Source: Symbiodinium kawagutii (lineage: Eukaryota > Sar > Dinophyceae > Suessiales > Symbiodiniaceae). Taken from it: 64,000 nucleotides of DNA. This document shows positions 1 through 11,798 of the stretch, piece by piece. Each line of letters starts with the position of its first letter. Position 1 is the first letter of the stretch. Both the position numbers and the translations under genes were made by a program. The stretch is from assembly GCA_009767595.1 (NCBI GenBank), contig VSDK01016433.1:42309-106308 (forward strand), written 5' to 3'. The notes beneath the pieces are model-generated. The model made no database searches. It saw only the letters and a program-made list of their open reading frames with translations, and had not been told where the DNA came from.

Positions 1-848
1 GGCGGTGAACCGCCGTTCAGCATATGGTCAGCCAGGGATTTGAAGAACCATCAAGTTGATTTATGTTGATTTGATATGTGAACATATGCTGACCACTATG
101 GACTCGTTATATCAGGGATTTGAACATCACCATTGATTGATTTGATCACATTTTCGATCCATGTTTGAGCAAATCTAGTCAAAACACTCGTGGCGTTGTT
201 GAGATGGTTTACATGCTAACTTTTCCAGTGAATCCCTCAAAACCAAAAACTTCTGAACCGTTGATCCAAGGGCGCTCCAGACATATTCCCGGTGTGATTC
301 GCCATAACTACATGGGTGTGTACCCACCTGTGTTGGGTCACTTGAGCTCTGTATCCAGGATCTTTTTCCCTGCAGGTGAACTAATGGATGCACCAGCAGG
401 ATATGTCACCTAGTTGATGCTTGGTGTTCAGCAACCTACACTGGTTGGCTACCATGATCTCTTGATATCAGTTGCTTCTGGTTGATATTGTAAGTCTTGA
501 CTGATGATTTTCTGCTTGTTATATGTTGTACTGGTTTATGGGTACTTACTGATTATTACTTTTATAGCCGCTATTTCTTTATGATTTCTGCTTCTTAAAC
601 CCTGCGAACATGGCAGCTCGTCACTTGTTCTCATTGGGGGATGGTCCTAATCAGTTGACCTGTTCTACCAACATCGGCCATCGAGAACAGGGCACCCCTG
701 AACCCACGAAAGTTGATTGCCACCTCGTCCGACCACAACTGGCAGTCTGAATTCCGCCAAGGTGATCATTAGTCAGTCGTGGAAAAACCAGTCGTGGCAA
801 AATTACTGTACTTCGTGTGATCCCCACCATCACATGCAAATCTGACAC
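1..848. other. No gene recognised
   Basis: Mixed-composition sequence with only short incidental open frames on both strands. I see no acceptor/donor pair around a GC-rich frame here. It leads directly into the 24-bp satellite. Confidence 0.5.
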
Positions 849-1745
849 AGGTCTATCTGGCATAGCTTTTGACATTCTTTCTGGCATAGCTTCTGGCATT
901 CTATCTGGCATAGCTTTTGGCATTCTATCTGGCATAGCTTTTGGCATTGTATTTGGCATAAATTTTGGCATTTTATCTGGCATAGCTTCTGACATTCTAT
1001 TTGGCAATTTTGGCAGTCTATCTGGCAGAGTTTTTGGCATTCTATTTGGCATAGCTTCTGGCATTCTATCTGGCATAGCTTTTGGCATTCTATCTGGCAA
1101 AAATTTTGGCATTCTATCTGGCAGAGCTTTTGGCATTGTATCTGGCATAGCTTCTGACATTCTATTTGGCAATTTTGGCAGTCTATCTGGCAGAGTTTTT
1201 GGCATTCTATCTGGCAGAGCTTTTGGCATTCTATCTGGCATAGCTTTTGGCGCTCTATCTGGCATAGCTTTTGGATGCTTTTGGCATTGTATCTGGCATA
1301 GCTTTTGGCATTGTATTTGGCATAAATATTGGCATTGTATCTGGCATATTTTTTGGCATTTTATTCGGCATAGCTTTTAGCCTTTTAGCATTGTATCTGG
1401 CATAGCTTTTGGCATTGTATCTGGCATAGCTTCTGACATTCTATTTGGCAATTTTGGCAGTCTATCTGGCAGAGTTTTTGGCATTCTATTTGGCATAGCT
1501 TCTGGCATTCTATCTGGCATAGCTTTTGGCATTCTATCTGGCAAAAATTTTGGCATTCTTTCTGGCATAGCTTTTGGCATTGTATCTGGCATAGCTTCTG
1601 ACATTCTATTTGGCAATTTTGGCAGTCTATCTGGCAGAGTTTTTGGCATTCTATTTGGCATAGCTTCTGGCATTCTATCTGGCATAGCTTTTGGCATTCT
1701 ATCTGGCAAAAATTTTGGCATTCTTTCTGGCATAGCTTTTGGCAG
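849..1745. repeat. 24-bp satellite array
   Basis: About 37 degenerate copies of a 24-base unit built on TCTGGCATAGCTTTTGGCAT. A higher-order repeat of 168 bases (seven units) is visible between about 1409 and 1740. Because 24 is a multiple of three, long open frames appear on both strands (MPDRMPKA on the minus strand, FGILSGIA on the plus). I read these as by-products of the array, not genes. Confidence 0.9.
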
Positions 1746-1757
1746 CGGAGTTGGGGT

Positions 1758-1945
1758 CTGGCAGGGAACACTGGGCGTGGATGATCGTGGTTGAGGTCCG
1801 GCAGGGAACACTGCGCGTGGATGGTCGTGGTTGAGGTCCGGCAGGGAACACTGGGCGTGGATGGTCGTGGTTGAGGTCCGGCAGGGAACGTCCGGCAGGG
1901 AACGTCCGGCAGGGAACACTGGGCGTGGATGGTCGTGGCTGTGGT
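1758..1945. repeat. 40-bp tandem repeat
   Basis: Copies of GCAGGGAACACTGGGCGTGG plus 20 further bases start at 1761, 1801 and 1841, spaced exactly 40 bases. They end in three short 13-14 base partial units around 1881-1920. Confidence 0.85.
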
Positions 1946-2012
1946 CCGGCGAGGAGGAGAAGGAGAGGAGGAGGAGAGGAGGAGGAGAGGAGGAGGAGGA
2001 GGAGCGGCAACT
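1946..2012. repeat. GGA-rich purine tract
   Basis: Nearly uninterrupted GGAGGA/GAGGAG purines on the + strand. It gives a Ser/Pro-rich pseudo-ORF on the minus strand. Confidence 0.85.
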
Positions 2013-2119
2013 GACATACAATCTAGCAACCTCAACCTGGCAGGTGGGGAACAACCATTTTTTCAACAATATTTTTTAACAATAAACCATTGCCGAGTGC
2101 AGGTTTTTTCTTGAACCAA

Positions 2120-2935
2120 ATATAGTATCGGACGCAAAGATAGAAGAAATTATTAGTTTGTTTTTTAGCCAATCTTTTATTTGAAATGAAACTTGTGTAC
2201 TCGAAGAAATTGTTCCCGCCGGCACCCAAAGAGTCAGGAGGAACTTTTGAGTCGTCGCGTTCGAGCGAGCACTTTTTCAAATAGAAGAAATTATTAAGAG
2301 AGGTTCTTCTATTTGAAACAGGGTGTGAAAGCGGCTAATGTATCGCATAAACATGGTTTATAGAACAATTTCCTTCGAATGTCAGGGGAAAATAGCAGTT
2401 CAGGCTCTAGATTTATACTACCAAATGTCTAACGTATTGCACAAACATGGCTTATAGAAGCATTTCTTTCCTACGTCAGGGGAAAATAGCAGTTCAGGCT
2501 GGATTTATACCACAAAATGGCTAATGTGTCGCAAAAACATGGCTTATAGAACAATTTCTGTCCTACGTCAGAGGAGAGTAGCAGTTCAGGCTGGATTTAT
2601 ACGACAGAATGGCTAACGTAGTGCAAAAACGTAGCTAATAAGTCCATTTCATTCACGCGTCTGGGATAAAACGAACTTTTTGGACGTTAACGCCTAGGGA
2701 TTCAAATAGAAGAAATTCATTTGAATTATTGGAAATGTGCGAAACATAGTAAATATGCAGTAAAATGCAACTCCATTTCAAATAGAAGATCTCGTTCCTC
2801 ATGTCCATTCGGTCCATTTCAAATAGAAGAAATTAGGCAATTTCTTCTATTTGAAATGGCTCAAAATCACTCCAGAAAGGGCATCTTCTATTTGAAAAAT
2901 TGCTGAATTTCTTCTATCTTTGTGGGCAGTACTGT
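2120..2935. repeat. Dispersed palindromic motif AATAGAAGAAATT
   Basis: The motif CAAATAGAAGAAATT and its reverse complement recur at about 2139, 2280, 2305, 2704, 2780, 2818, 2840, 2885 and 2910. Several pairs face each other, for example 2818-2858, and could form short hairpins. Confidence 0.75.
2330..2640. repeat. About 90-bp tandem repeat
   Basis: Three full units and one partial unit contain AAACATGGCTTATAGAA, then CAGGGGAAAATAGCAGTTC, then GGATTTATAC. They start near 2334, 2428, 2518 and 2611, inside the AATAGAAGAAATT region. Confidence 0.8.
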
Positions 2936-2940
2936 AATGA

Positions 2941-3654
2941 GACAACAAGTGTTCTCCAACAATTGGACAGTCCATCATGAGCCTTAGGCGCCTAGATATT
3001 TCTGATGACATCAACAACCACCATGACCGCTAGTACTGGTTCCTAGCCATTCTTGGCCAGCGGACCATCATTGACCAACCGTCATTGCTCATCAGCCAAT
3101 ACGGTTGGCTTGGTCATTGTTTTGTTAAAAGCACATTTCAGCCCCTTGCAAACGTTCAGGTAGGGAGATGTAGGGAGAAGTGATGAATAAAGCTATGCGT
3201 ATGGGAGTCTCTTATTTTTTGGCTTTGCTTGGGTACATCCACAAAAGCAACGACCAAACCAGCAAAACGCGGTAGAAGTATAGCCCTTTTCCCACCGCAT
3301 GAACCATGTCGATAATGCCAGTTGATGGAAATGACCAGTTGACAATGACCAGTTGATCATAATCACGAGTTGTTGACAATGACCTGTTTGTGATTGTTGG
3401 TTGCTACTTGGTCCAGGCGCTATCACGAGCTCCCGGAGCGAAGGTAGCCACAAATTAAAATGGATAATCTCCAATTTTTTGTCATCATCACTATGGATGT
3501 TGACCGTAATCTTTGCTATTCCCCAGCAGTGGCCATTCGCAGCTATATATGCTGAACCAATATGTTCGATTTATCAAATGGTGATTTATCAAGCACTAAT
3601 CATGTCGATATGTCAAATACTACAATTGCACTCAATCAATCAATTTGCCATTCA
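2941..3654. other. No gene recognised
   Basis: Intron-like or intergenic sequence with scattered TTGACCA/TCAACCA words. I found no convincing exon. Confidence 0.4.
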
Positions 3655-3850
3655 TTGACAATCAAACCACCATCAAACATCATCAACCATCATCAAGCAG
3701 CATCGATCACCGTCAACCATCCATGATCATCAAGCAGCATCGACCACCATCAACCATCCATGATCATCAACGATCATTCAACAATCGGACCATCATCATT
3801 AAACCATCATCAAAGCATCATTATGTAAGCCATCCTCATTAAACCATCCT
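3655..3850. repeat. ATCATCAACC low-complexity tract
   Basis: Degenerate repetition of CATCATCAACCATCA and CATGATCATCAA. This trinucleotide-like texture recurs in introns across the window. Confidence 0.75.
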
Positions 3851-3927
3851 TGCCATCATCAACCCTCTCAATCCACGTTACTATCACTGGCATCCATAGC
3901 CATGGCTTCATGGCTGCACCATGTCAG

Positions 3928-4043
3928 GTCATCAAGCGAGCCAAGGAGCTGCTGTCGGTGGATGTGCCGAAGCCCAGGGGTTTGCTGTGGGGCGATGACA
4001 GGGAGAGCACCGGGCTCCCGCGAACCCAGGGAGACCCACCACG
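3928..4043 (+). CDS. Predicted internal exon, unknown protein
   Basis: A GC-rich frame opens directly after the acceptor ATGTCAG and reads VIKRAKELLSVDVPKPRG, then LLWGDDRESTGLPRTQ. The only GT downstream is at 4044, so the donor is uncertain; noncanonical GA or GC donors occur in dinoflagellates. Charged, amphipathic composition suggests real coding sequence. No family recognised. Confidence 0.55.
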
Positions 4044-4433
4044 GTCCATGATGATTCAGCCGTGGCTCATTGGTTGTGATGATTTGTTGTTTCTGACCAG
4101 TTTGGCTGTTGTGTTCTCGTTCTTCTTCTTGTGGTTGCAAATTGTTGTTCCTTGCCTTCTGAGGCCTGAACAAGTGGAACATCATGGAACATCCAACTCC
4201 GTTCGAGTATTTGGGTTGTCGTTGATGGTTTTGCTCCATTTGTTACTGATCCTCATGATCAACAGCTTGTGTTTGTCATTGAACCGATTCCATAGGCTGC
4301 TGATGAGTACCGACCATTTCAATTCATTTGTTCGATACAATGAAGCTACTAATCTCATGAGTTAACAGCTGTTAATAAAGTCCTGATCGCTCATGATGTC
4401 AGTCAACAGCTGTTGTCATGTAACAATCTCAGT

Positions 4434-4560
4434 AGCAGACATCAGTAACAGACATCAGCAACAGACATCAGCAACAGACATCAGTAACAGATCAGGATAC
4501 AATTCATTCAAGCTGTTGCTATTACTGCTGTTAAATACTGTTAAATACTGTTAAATACTA
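4434..4560. repeat. 15-bp and 11-bp tandem repeats
   Basis: CAGCAACAGACATCA is repeated about four times at 4434-4495. TGTTAAATACT is then repeated three times near 4530-4560. Confidence 0.8.
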
Positions 4561-4583
4561 TTGTTTGTTACTAGTAGCAAATG

Positions 4584-4696
4584 AGGGTTTCTTGAAATAG
4601 GGAACCCCCAAAATCAAGGGTTTATTCCTGTATGGTAAATGGCCAATATTAGGAATTATTAGGTGATTTAGGGGTACCGCTATGACTCTAGAAACA
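4584..4696. mobile_element. Family B inverted-repeat element
   Basis: The left end GGGTTTCTTGAAATAGGG and right end TATGACTCTAGAAAC are degenerate family B termini. Confidence 0.65.
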
Positions 4697-4699
4697 ATG

Positions 4700-5580
4700 G
4701 GTCCAGGGCTCATGGTTGAATCAAAACCGTAAGCCAATTGTTCAATGCTAAGCATCGATTTGTTACTGATTTGTTGCTGATACGAAATTTGTTAGTACTA
4801 TGGTTGCCAGTTGCACGTATTATTGCAGCTACTTGTTACTGCTGTTTGTCAATGCTAAATGAATTGTTACTGCTTTGAAATACTGGCTGACACCAACTAC
4901 AGGACAACACCAATTGCTATGCTAAATAGTTGTTACTGCTGTTTGTTCATAATTTGTTATTTTTTGTTTGTTACTGGTGAAATCCCGTTTTTTTTTGTGA
5001 TATTATATTGGTGGTTCTTAGTACTGTTGCTGTTAGTACTGTTGAGTAACACTAGGTACACTTAGATAGCGGTGAAATCCCGTTGTTTTTGGATGCGTTA
5101 ATAATCCTCTTGTTAATGCTTAATTAGTTGATAATTTGTTACTGGTGAAATCCTCTTGTTTGCTACTGATTTGTCACTGATGTGTTACCTGATAATTTTT
5201 AGCATTGCTGATTGTTCCTAATTACTATGCTAAGATTGAAGTAGTGACTAGTAGCAACTATTACAGTATAGATTTTATGTAGTAGTGATTGTTAATATTA
5301 TTTGTTTTGCTGTATCATAGATAATGACTGATTGTTACTGATACTCCTACATAAAACTATATAGTATTTGTATAAACAAAAATTAGTAATTGTCATAGAT
5401 TATTATACTAAACTACTACTGTACTAAATAACAAGTACAGTATAGATTTTATGTAGTGATCCTTAATTGATATTAGTAAACATTTTGTTCCACCTATATT
5501 TGTTTGTTATGCAACAAATGGAGTAATAACTGATACCGACCGTGATAATACTGTTTGTCACTGCTTTGTTCCTGGACCTT
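4700..5580. other. AT-rich intron-like sequence
   Basis: Rich in TTGTTACTG/TTACTGGTGAAATCC words, in places loosely tandem. No exon seen. Confidence 0.45.
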
Positions 5581-5587
5581 ACGCCAG

Positions 5588-5684
5588 GTTTGAGCGATGC
5601 GGCTTTCCACGTTCCAAGGCGCACAGCACCCTCTTTGCCTTGCAAGCGGAGAACACCGCGGATCAACTGCGAGCCGAGTTGGCA
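5588..5684 (+). CDS. Predicted exon, unknown protein
   Basis: The island follows acceptor GCCAG. The frame with the best third-position GC reads FERCGFPRSKAHSTLFALQ, then AENTADQLRAELA, with a donor GT at 5685. The other two + frames are also open, so the frame is a judgement. Confidence 0.5.
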
Positions 5685-5689
5685 GTGGC

Positions 5690-7117
5690 CTGGAGCTTAG
5701 CGTGAAGAGAACCATGGCCCATGGCATTTGCATGGGGAAAAAACATGGGTTTTCCCTGGAAAACATGAGGAAAACATGGGAAAATCATGAGAAAGATGAT
5801 GGGTTTACATAGGAAGACATACGAAAATCAGTGTTTTCAATTTAGTTACTCAGTCTGTTCAACTAACTAAGTCAAATAGATGATTGAATCTCAAGAATCG
5901 AGAACAAGGACAGCGGCAAAGACAACGCTAACCACAACATCATCAGTGAAGAAGAGCACATGCACATGTTTCATTCGTGGTTTCAGAAAACATGCTTCAT
6001 ACCAGTCTTTCTTCATGAGAGTTTTTTTTGAGACCATAGACTATAGATGTAGTCAAACTGACATCATCCATAGTCTAGTATTCATCCTGAAATCATCCAT
6101 AGCAGCAGCACATCCTGAAATACTAATGCCATGATTAACCAGAAAGAAGTACCAACAAACTATTATTCAATATTCTCAACGACTATCAACCAAACATCAC
6201 TAGCTGTCAATAATTGAAACCTCTAGTAGCCATTATGAACCATTACCCATCAGCCATCGACCATAAACCACTATGCACAATTGTTGATCTTTATCGTCAA
6301 CCCTAATGAACCATTGTTAATGGTGATGATGAACTATGAATCATCATGAGCCATTCACCAAGCCTTATCAACGATTGAGTATCAACATGAACCATCATCA
6401 ATGATTACTACTTACCAGTATTAACCCTCTTGAATCATCACCAAATCATTATCTATTACTAGTGTTAGTCACTACAGCCATAATGTAAACAATTCTTAGC
6501 CATTACCGACCATACATTAACGATTTCTAACCTATGATTGACCGTTCATCATCAACCATTCTCAACCATTCATCAACCATCATTGACCATTCATCAGCCA
6601 TCAGGAATCATGAGTTCAACATCATTGGTATTAGTTCAACTCTGAGTTAACCATTCATCAGCCATTCATCAACCATACATTGACCATTCATTCATTGAAT
6701 CATTAGTTCAACGTCATTCCTCCACCATTCCTCCTTGGTTTCCTGCTTCGGCGCTTCCTCCGCGGTCCTAGCGGACCTAGGCGGACCCCAGCCCCGAAGC
6801 GGGCGACCGCCGGCGTGGCTGCGCCATTGCCCTTGCGGTGCGCCCGCGGTTGCCCCATCGTGTTGTTTCACTGTGCGCCAGTAGAACAGTGCTGAGGTAG
6901 AATTGACTGGTTCTACAAGCACATTATTCATTATTTTCATTATTCTATAGATTCTATTCAACAATAATGAGCACATGATTCATTATTCGATAATTATATT
7001 CTATTCAACAGTAATGTGGTACCTACTGTAGCACATGGAATTTGATATGTTGGTAGTACAAATTCTACCAGCAGTAGTGTGTTGTTTCACTGTGCTTGTA
7101 GAATTTACAATGTATTA
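5690..7117. other. Intron-like, with one GC-rich island at 6725-6860
   Basis: Mostly ATCAACCAT-type low complexity. The island at 6725-6860 is GC-rich and open on both strands (plus SLVSCFGASSAVLADLGG; minus GATAGAPQGQWRSHAGG). It is probably an exon, but I cannot fix strand or frame. Confidence 0.4.
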
Positions 7118-7212
7118 CTGGTTGGCGGTTTGAATCATTTTTTTCCTCTAGCAATTGTCAACATTTGGTTGGTTGACTCATATGTTTCATTGGGATTACG
7201 ACCACCAACCAG
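7118..7212. mobile_element. Family C inverted-repeat element
   Basis: Left end CTGGTTGGCGGTTTGAA and right end ACGACCACCAACCAG, about 95 bases. Confidence 0.75.
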
Positions 7213-8103
7213 TATATTCTTTAGTGCAGCGGTGAATGATTGACAATAAACATATTCTATATTATATATTTTCATATAGTGATACTATCATGGTTCATGA
7301 GAAACTACAGTGGTTAATGATTAAGAATGTACTATGTATTATATACATATTACTATATAGTTAATCGTAAACTATAGTGGTTTATGCTTAACTATAGTCG
7401 TTAATGGTTAATTGTAGTGATTCGTGCTGAACTATAGTGGTTATAGTCTTCATTCTAACGATGCTATGGTTTGCTCTAGATTTTCCTATGTAGTGGCTAT
7501 AAATATAACCGTTGTTGTTGCGCGACTACAGAGTCAATGATTTAAGAGTCGTTAATGGTCAACTATAGAGGTAAGCAGCGACTATGAATGTTGATGAGTT
7601 ATAGTGGTTGATGAATAATAGTTGGTATGATTGACCAGGCGTAATAAGAAGTTCAATACAACAATGATTCCTATAGATAGCGATTTGTTTGTAGTATAGA
7701 ATGGCTAATTACAAGGTATTTGTAACAAGGTTAGTAATGTTCGTAACGGTCATGTCTAGTATATAAGTGGCGTAGAATGGCGAATTACCCGTCGACAGCA
7801 ATCGTTGTCAATGAAAGGGATCCATAATTTTACTTTGGTAGATCTGAACGGTTTTCTCCAGAAATGGTGGTACCCCGCAACCAATCAACACCGATCATTA
7901 TTACTGTAATAGGGAAACTGCCTGATCTTCGTGGTACACCGTGCATGGACAGACCCATGGCAGTAAATTGCTTTTTTGTTACATATGTTTACGTAGCTGG
8001 TTGCCGTCTCTGATTTTAAAAATGCACACTTTTCACTATGGATCTTCCACTTACTTAGATTTTTTGGAAGCCATGAACATCTTCCAAAACCATCACGGCC
8101 AAG
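7213..8103. other. AT-rich intron-like sequence
   Basis: Dominated by AACTATAGTGGTTAATGG-type words. No exon recognised. Confidence 0.45.
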
Positions 8104-8181
8104 TTGTCGACCATTTGGTTCATTTGTCGGAAGGTTGACCCCAGTGGCGTGGTTTCCTCAAGTGGCCCACTCGGCACACAG
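8104..8181 (+). CDS. Predicted exon, unknown protein
   Basis: Bounded by acceptor GGCCAAG and a good donor CACACAG|GTGATG. Two + frames are open (FGSFVGRLTPVAWFPQ or VDPSGVVSSSGPLGTQ), so the frame is unresolved. An antisense frame is also open here. Confidence 0.4.
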
Positions 8182-8352
8182 GTGATGATTTCATGGAAGA
8201 CTTCATTGGTCGTTGCTTCATGTTGAGCCATCATGAGCACCAGAACAATTACAAAGGGTTGCAGATTTGATTCGTAAGAATCCTGGATGGTTTTCGTCTT
8301 CGTTGGGGAACGCAACATGCGTAAGAAAAAACACTGCTACGTTATGCTTCTG

Positions 8353-8444
8353 CTTGGAGGTTTCAAGCATTTTTTTTCCTTAGTACTGATTGACAATTGG
8401 TTGGAAGGGTAATATTTTTCATAGGGGTTGAAACCACCAACCAG
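8353..8444. mobile_element. Family C inverted-repeat element
   Basis: Left end GGAGGTTTCAAGCA and right end TTGAAACCACCAACCAG. A predicted exon starts 30 bases downstream. Confidence 0.75.
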
Positions 8445-8474
8445 GTTTCAGTTAGGGATGGTTGCCTGTTTCAG

Positions 8475-8551
8475 CTACGAAAGACAGCACTGCTAAGGCT
8501 GATCAGCAGGCACATCATGATTCACTATCCCACTGTCACAGACAAGACCTG
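8475..8551 (+). CDS. Predicted exon, unknown protein
   Basis: Follows a pyrimidine-rich acceptor CCTGTTTCAG and ends at donor GACCTG|GTGACT. It reads TKDSTAKADQQAHHDSLSH then CHRQDL, a polar His/Gln/Asp-rich segment. No family recognised. Confidence 0.5.
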
Positions 8552-9232
8552 GTGACTACGGGCACAAATGAACCAACAGATAGGTTGGTAGTTGTGCATT
8601 TTATACAACTTGGGTCACAGGAAAAAACTCGAGCAAACTATCATAAATCATTTCAAATCTCACTAGATGCCTCGCAATAGTAGAATACATACTAACACCC
8701 ACATAATTACATTTGATGATGAATTAACATTTCTTGTAAGTTGAGGGTGGGTTATTAGCAATACGATTCGCACCGCCCGTGTGGATCCCCGTTTCTGACC
8801 GTGATCACTATTAGTTGGGCACTTTGTCATTTGATACCGTGCACTGACCTATGGCACTACTGATGCTCAACCTGTATCCCTTACCATGATGGCCAGCTAT
8901 GCTGAGACATGTGCTCCTGTTGATGATCTCACGAACTTGTTATTTCCCATCGAAATTCGACCCGGGTTAGGTGAGTTATTGGGAATGGGAAAGGTCCCTG
9001 TTCGAATCATCAACTATTTTTCATCAACCCCTGTAGCTCACAACACTTCATAATCACTCATGCTTGCCAGGACACTCAACAAGTACCCACTGTACTTAAC
9101 CATGAACCACTATAGCTAATCAAAATCATACCATTAACTAATCATAATAATACCATTAACCACTATTAGCCACGATTAGCCATGGACCACCAATGATTCA
9201 CAACCACCAATCAACCCCTATATGGTGGTTTC
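8552..9232. other. Intron-like sequence
   Basis: No convincing exon. Contains ATTAACCA/CCATTAACCACT texture. Confidence 0.4.
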
Positions 9233-9325
9233 TCAAAATAGGGAGCCCCAAAAATGGCTGGTTTATTACTACAAATAGTTAATGATGGATGATTTTGGGA
9301 TACCCCTATTTTGAGAAACAACCTT
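9233..9325. mobile_element. Family B element
   Basis: TGGTGGTTTCTCAAAATAGG on the left and CCCTATTTTGAGAAACAACC on the right, with TA on both sides. About 93 bases. Confidence 0.85.
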
Positions 9326-9433
9326 ATGGTGGTTGATACATGGCTATGGGTCAATATTAACCATTAATGGCTTGTAATGACCAACCAAATCATCCTAGCC
9401 ACTATTAGCCACCAATCAACCCCTATATTCACA

Positions 9434-9544
9434 ACCACCTCTGCCACCACAACTCCATTGGCCGGTCGCACAACGCGCTTGGAGGCCTTGCTGGGTCAGC
9501 TGAACGCAGATCATCCCCTGCAGGACCGGAACTGGACAAGCAGA
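9434..9544 (+). CDS. Predicted exon, unknown protein
   Basis: A GC-rich frame reads AGRTTRLEALLGQLNADHPL then QDRNWTSR, after which TAG follows at 9545. The upstream boundary is not fixed, because the nearest AG lies near 9400. The leucine-rich amphipathic stretch argues for real coding. Confidence 0.55.
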
Positions 9545-9720
9545 TAGGGGGTAGCAAAATGTTGGTGAAATGGTGGTTCATAATGTTGGTGAAATGGTGG
9601 TTAATGTTTGTGAAATGGTGGTTAATGTTGGTGCAATGGTGGTGAAATGATGGTTACAGTAATGTTGGTTCAATGGTGGTTAGATGATGGTAACAAGTTG
9701 TTGGTTCATAAGCCATCAAT
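9545..9720. repeat. TGGTGAAATGGTGGTTAATGT tandem-like tract
   Basis: Loose repetition of GTTGGTGAAATGGTGGTTAA just downstream of the exon island. Confidence 0.6.
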
Positions 9721-9898
9721 AACAGTAGGAGGCGCCATTAATATGCCATTGATAGAATGAACAAAAAATGTCATCCATGCTGATGTTGGTTAATAAGCCA
9801 TGAATGATAGTAGGAGAAGCCCTTAATACGCCATTGATATAGTGAAGCAAAAAGAGCGATCGTAAACGTAACCACCATGAACTGTGTTGCAAACATTT

Positions 9899-10008
9899 GG
9901 GTGTTTCTCAAAATAGGGGTGCCGCCAATTCCCGAATCATCCCACATTAACCATTTACCCTAATAAACCAACCATATCTTCAGGGCCCCCTGTGGCTTAA
10001 GACACCTC
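9899..10008. mobile_element. Family B element
   Basis: GGTGTTTCTCAAAATAGGGG on the left and CCCTGTGGCTTAAGACACC on the right, with a degenerate right end. Confidence 0.75.
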
Positions 10009-10079
10009 CTTTTGTAACCAGTAGTAAACATGATGATCTAACCGCCCTCAACCACCGTTGGTCATTGCCATTGTGCCAG

Positions 10080-10171
10080 CTGTCGAGGGGGCACCAACAG
10101 GAGAAGTTGAGGACCGAATTTGCTCAGGATCTGTCCGAGGTGGGGGGAAGGATTTCCATGTGGCCCGAAAG
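10080..10171 (+). CDS. Predicted internal exon, unknown protein
   Basis: Starts after acceptor TGCCAG and ends at donor CGAAAG|GTGAAG, a near-consensus site. It reads LSRGHQQEKLRTEFAQDLS, then EVGGRISMWPE. The helical, charged N-terminal half suggests a coiled or helical region. Family B starts 28 bases after the donor. Confidence 0.72.
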
Positions 10172-10199
10172 GTGAAGTGTTGTTCAACAACGCTCAAAT

Positions 10200-10300
10200 G
10201 GGGGTTTCTCAAAATAGGGGTACCCCCAAAACGGTGGGTTTACCATTGTGAATGGTTAATAGTGGATGATTTAGGGGTACCCCTATTTTGAGAAACCACC
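10200..10300. mobile_element. Family B element, intact ends
   Basis: Near-perfect termini GGGGTTTCTCAAAATAGGGG and CCCCTATTTTGAGAAACCACC around a TTTACCATTGTGAATGG core. Confidence 0.9.
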
Positions 10301-11034
10301 AAATTGGTGAGTTTGTTGAATGACATGTTGAAGGAAGTGTTTCTTTAGCGCCTGAAATTGTTGCGACACTAGCTTTTTTTGCGCGCTAGCAGATTGTAAA
10401 CCACGTTCATCCTGGTTCAGCCCCACTTCGTTCCACTCAGTGTATTGAGCTTTCCATGCCAATAGATTTACTCAGTAGACTAATTCGAGAGGAACAACAC
10501 ACGCATTTTGCAGGGAGGCTGCACATTTTGGGAGCATCCCATCAATAGACGTCCCCATGTCCAATTGTTACCATCCTTCTGGGTTGGCGACTGATGCTTC
10601 ATGATAGTCCATAATGATCAGTAACAACTATTCATGGCTAATGTTGATTAATTGTGAATGCTGATTGGCCATGGTGAATTATGCTTTCTAATGGTCGATG
10701 ATGGCTAATTGCGGCTAATGATGATTGATGCAGGGCACTGATTCTTCAAATCAGGCTCAATGACCGTTAGCAGTGGTCAATGATGATTTGCGATGGTCCC
10801 CCATGCTTGAGAATGGTAGATTATTTTCCATCAATGACTTTATGATGGTTCTTATTGTTAGTGGTGAAGGGTATCAAATGCTTACGTATAACGGTTTAGA
10901 GTTTAGAGTGCCTACTAGTGGTCAACGATGGTCAATGATCGACGATGCTTTGACAATGAACAATCATTAAGATAGCTCACGATGGTGAGTGGTGCTTAAT
11001 GATGCTTCATCAGGATTGTCAACGGTTTCCTATT
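10301..11034. other. Intron-like sequence
   Basis: Rich in AATGATGGTTAAT-type words. No exon I can defend. Confidence 0.4.
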
Positions 11035-11138
11035 TGGTGGTTTCTCAAAATAGGAGTACCCCTAAATCATCCAATATTAATCATTATTACTAATATAATA
11101 AACCAACCATTTTTTACGGTTCCCAATTTTTTAAAAAA
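11035..11138. mobile_element. Family B element
   Basis: Good left end TGGTGGTTTCTCAAAATAGG; the right end is eroded (TTCCCAATTTTTT). Confidence 0.75.
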
Positions 11139-11302
11139 ACATTTTGAACCATATCCACAGCCATGCTGAGCCATACATTTATGCCTCAGACCAGATCTTA
11201 GCTCGCGGACACCCACCTGCTTGGGTGTTGGGGCTGGGCTGTTATACCTTGGTGAGCCACGAGGGTTTTGTAGCAAGCTTTGGCAACGTAAACAGTGAGA
11301 GA

Positions 11303-11417
11303 TGGCTATGGGTCAATATGAACCAACAACTTCATGGGGGATAAGAACCATCAATAACAGGGAAAACCATGGTTAATGGTAGGGGAACCAGGGGTACAGG
11401 GTTTTGACCCACTGCCA
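11303..11417. mobile_element. Family A element
   Basis: TGGCTATGGGTCAA on the left and TTGACCCACTGCCA on the right, about 115 bases. The core carries GGGGGATAAGAACC and AGGGGAACCAGGGGTACAGG, shared by other copies. Confidence 0.85.
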
Positions 11418-11723
11418 CATGACTTCTTGGTGATGATACTAAGAGGTTTCCATTTAATTGCACTTGGTTTTGTTTTCCCACTGACGCTGTTTTTGTTGGG
11501 CGATTCCACAAAACATGCTATGGTTTTATGACGGGCTATACTCACCTGGATACTCACAAATCTAGACTGTATTAACCAAGAATCAACGAACGAGTTGTCT
11601 ACATAATCATGACAACTTTTGGCAAATCATTACTAACCAGATGCTCAATCACTATGAAATCATGCTGAAATTCTTCACAAAATCATTCGATAACAACCAA
11701 TCATCAATTTATTAGCCATTATA

Positions 11724-11798
11724 TGGTGGTTTCTCGTCAATTATAAACAACAAACTAACCATAACTTCGGGGTTTCCCAAACTGGCTTGAGAAACCAC
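11724..11798. mobile_element. Family B element, short form
   Basis: TATATGGTGGTTTCTC on the left and CTTGAGAAACCACAATA on the right, only about 75 bases, with TA flanks. Confidence 0.75.

Noticed and set aside
651-2069. Long ORFs of 187-230 codons on both strands
   Set aside because: They are produced by the 24-bp and 40-bp tandem repeats, whose periods leave several frames open.
8055-8318. Minus-strand ORF of 87 codons
   Set aside because: Partly the antisense of a + exon with clean splice sites (8104-8181); no splice signals on the minus strand.
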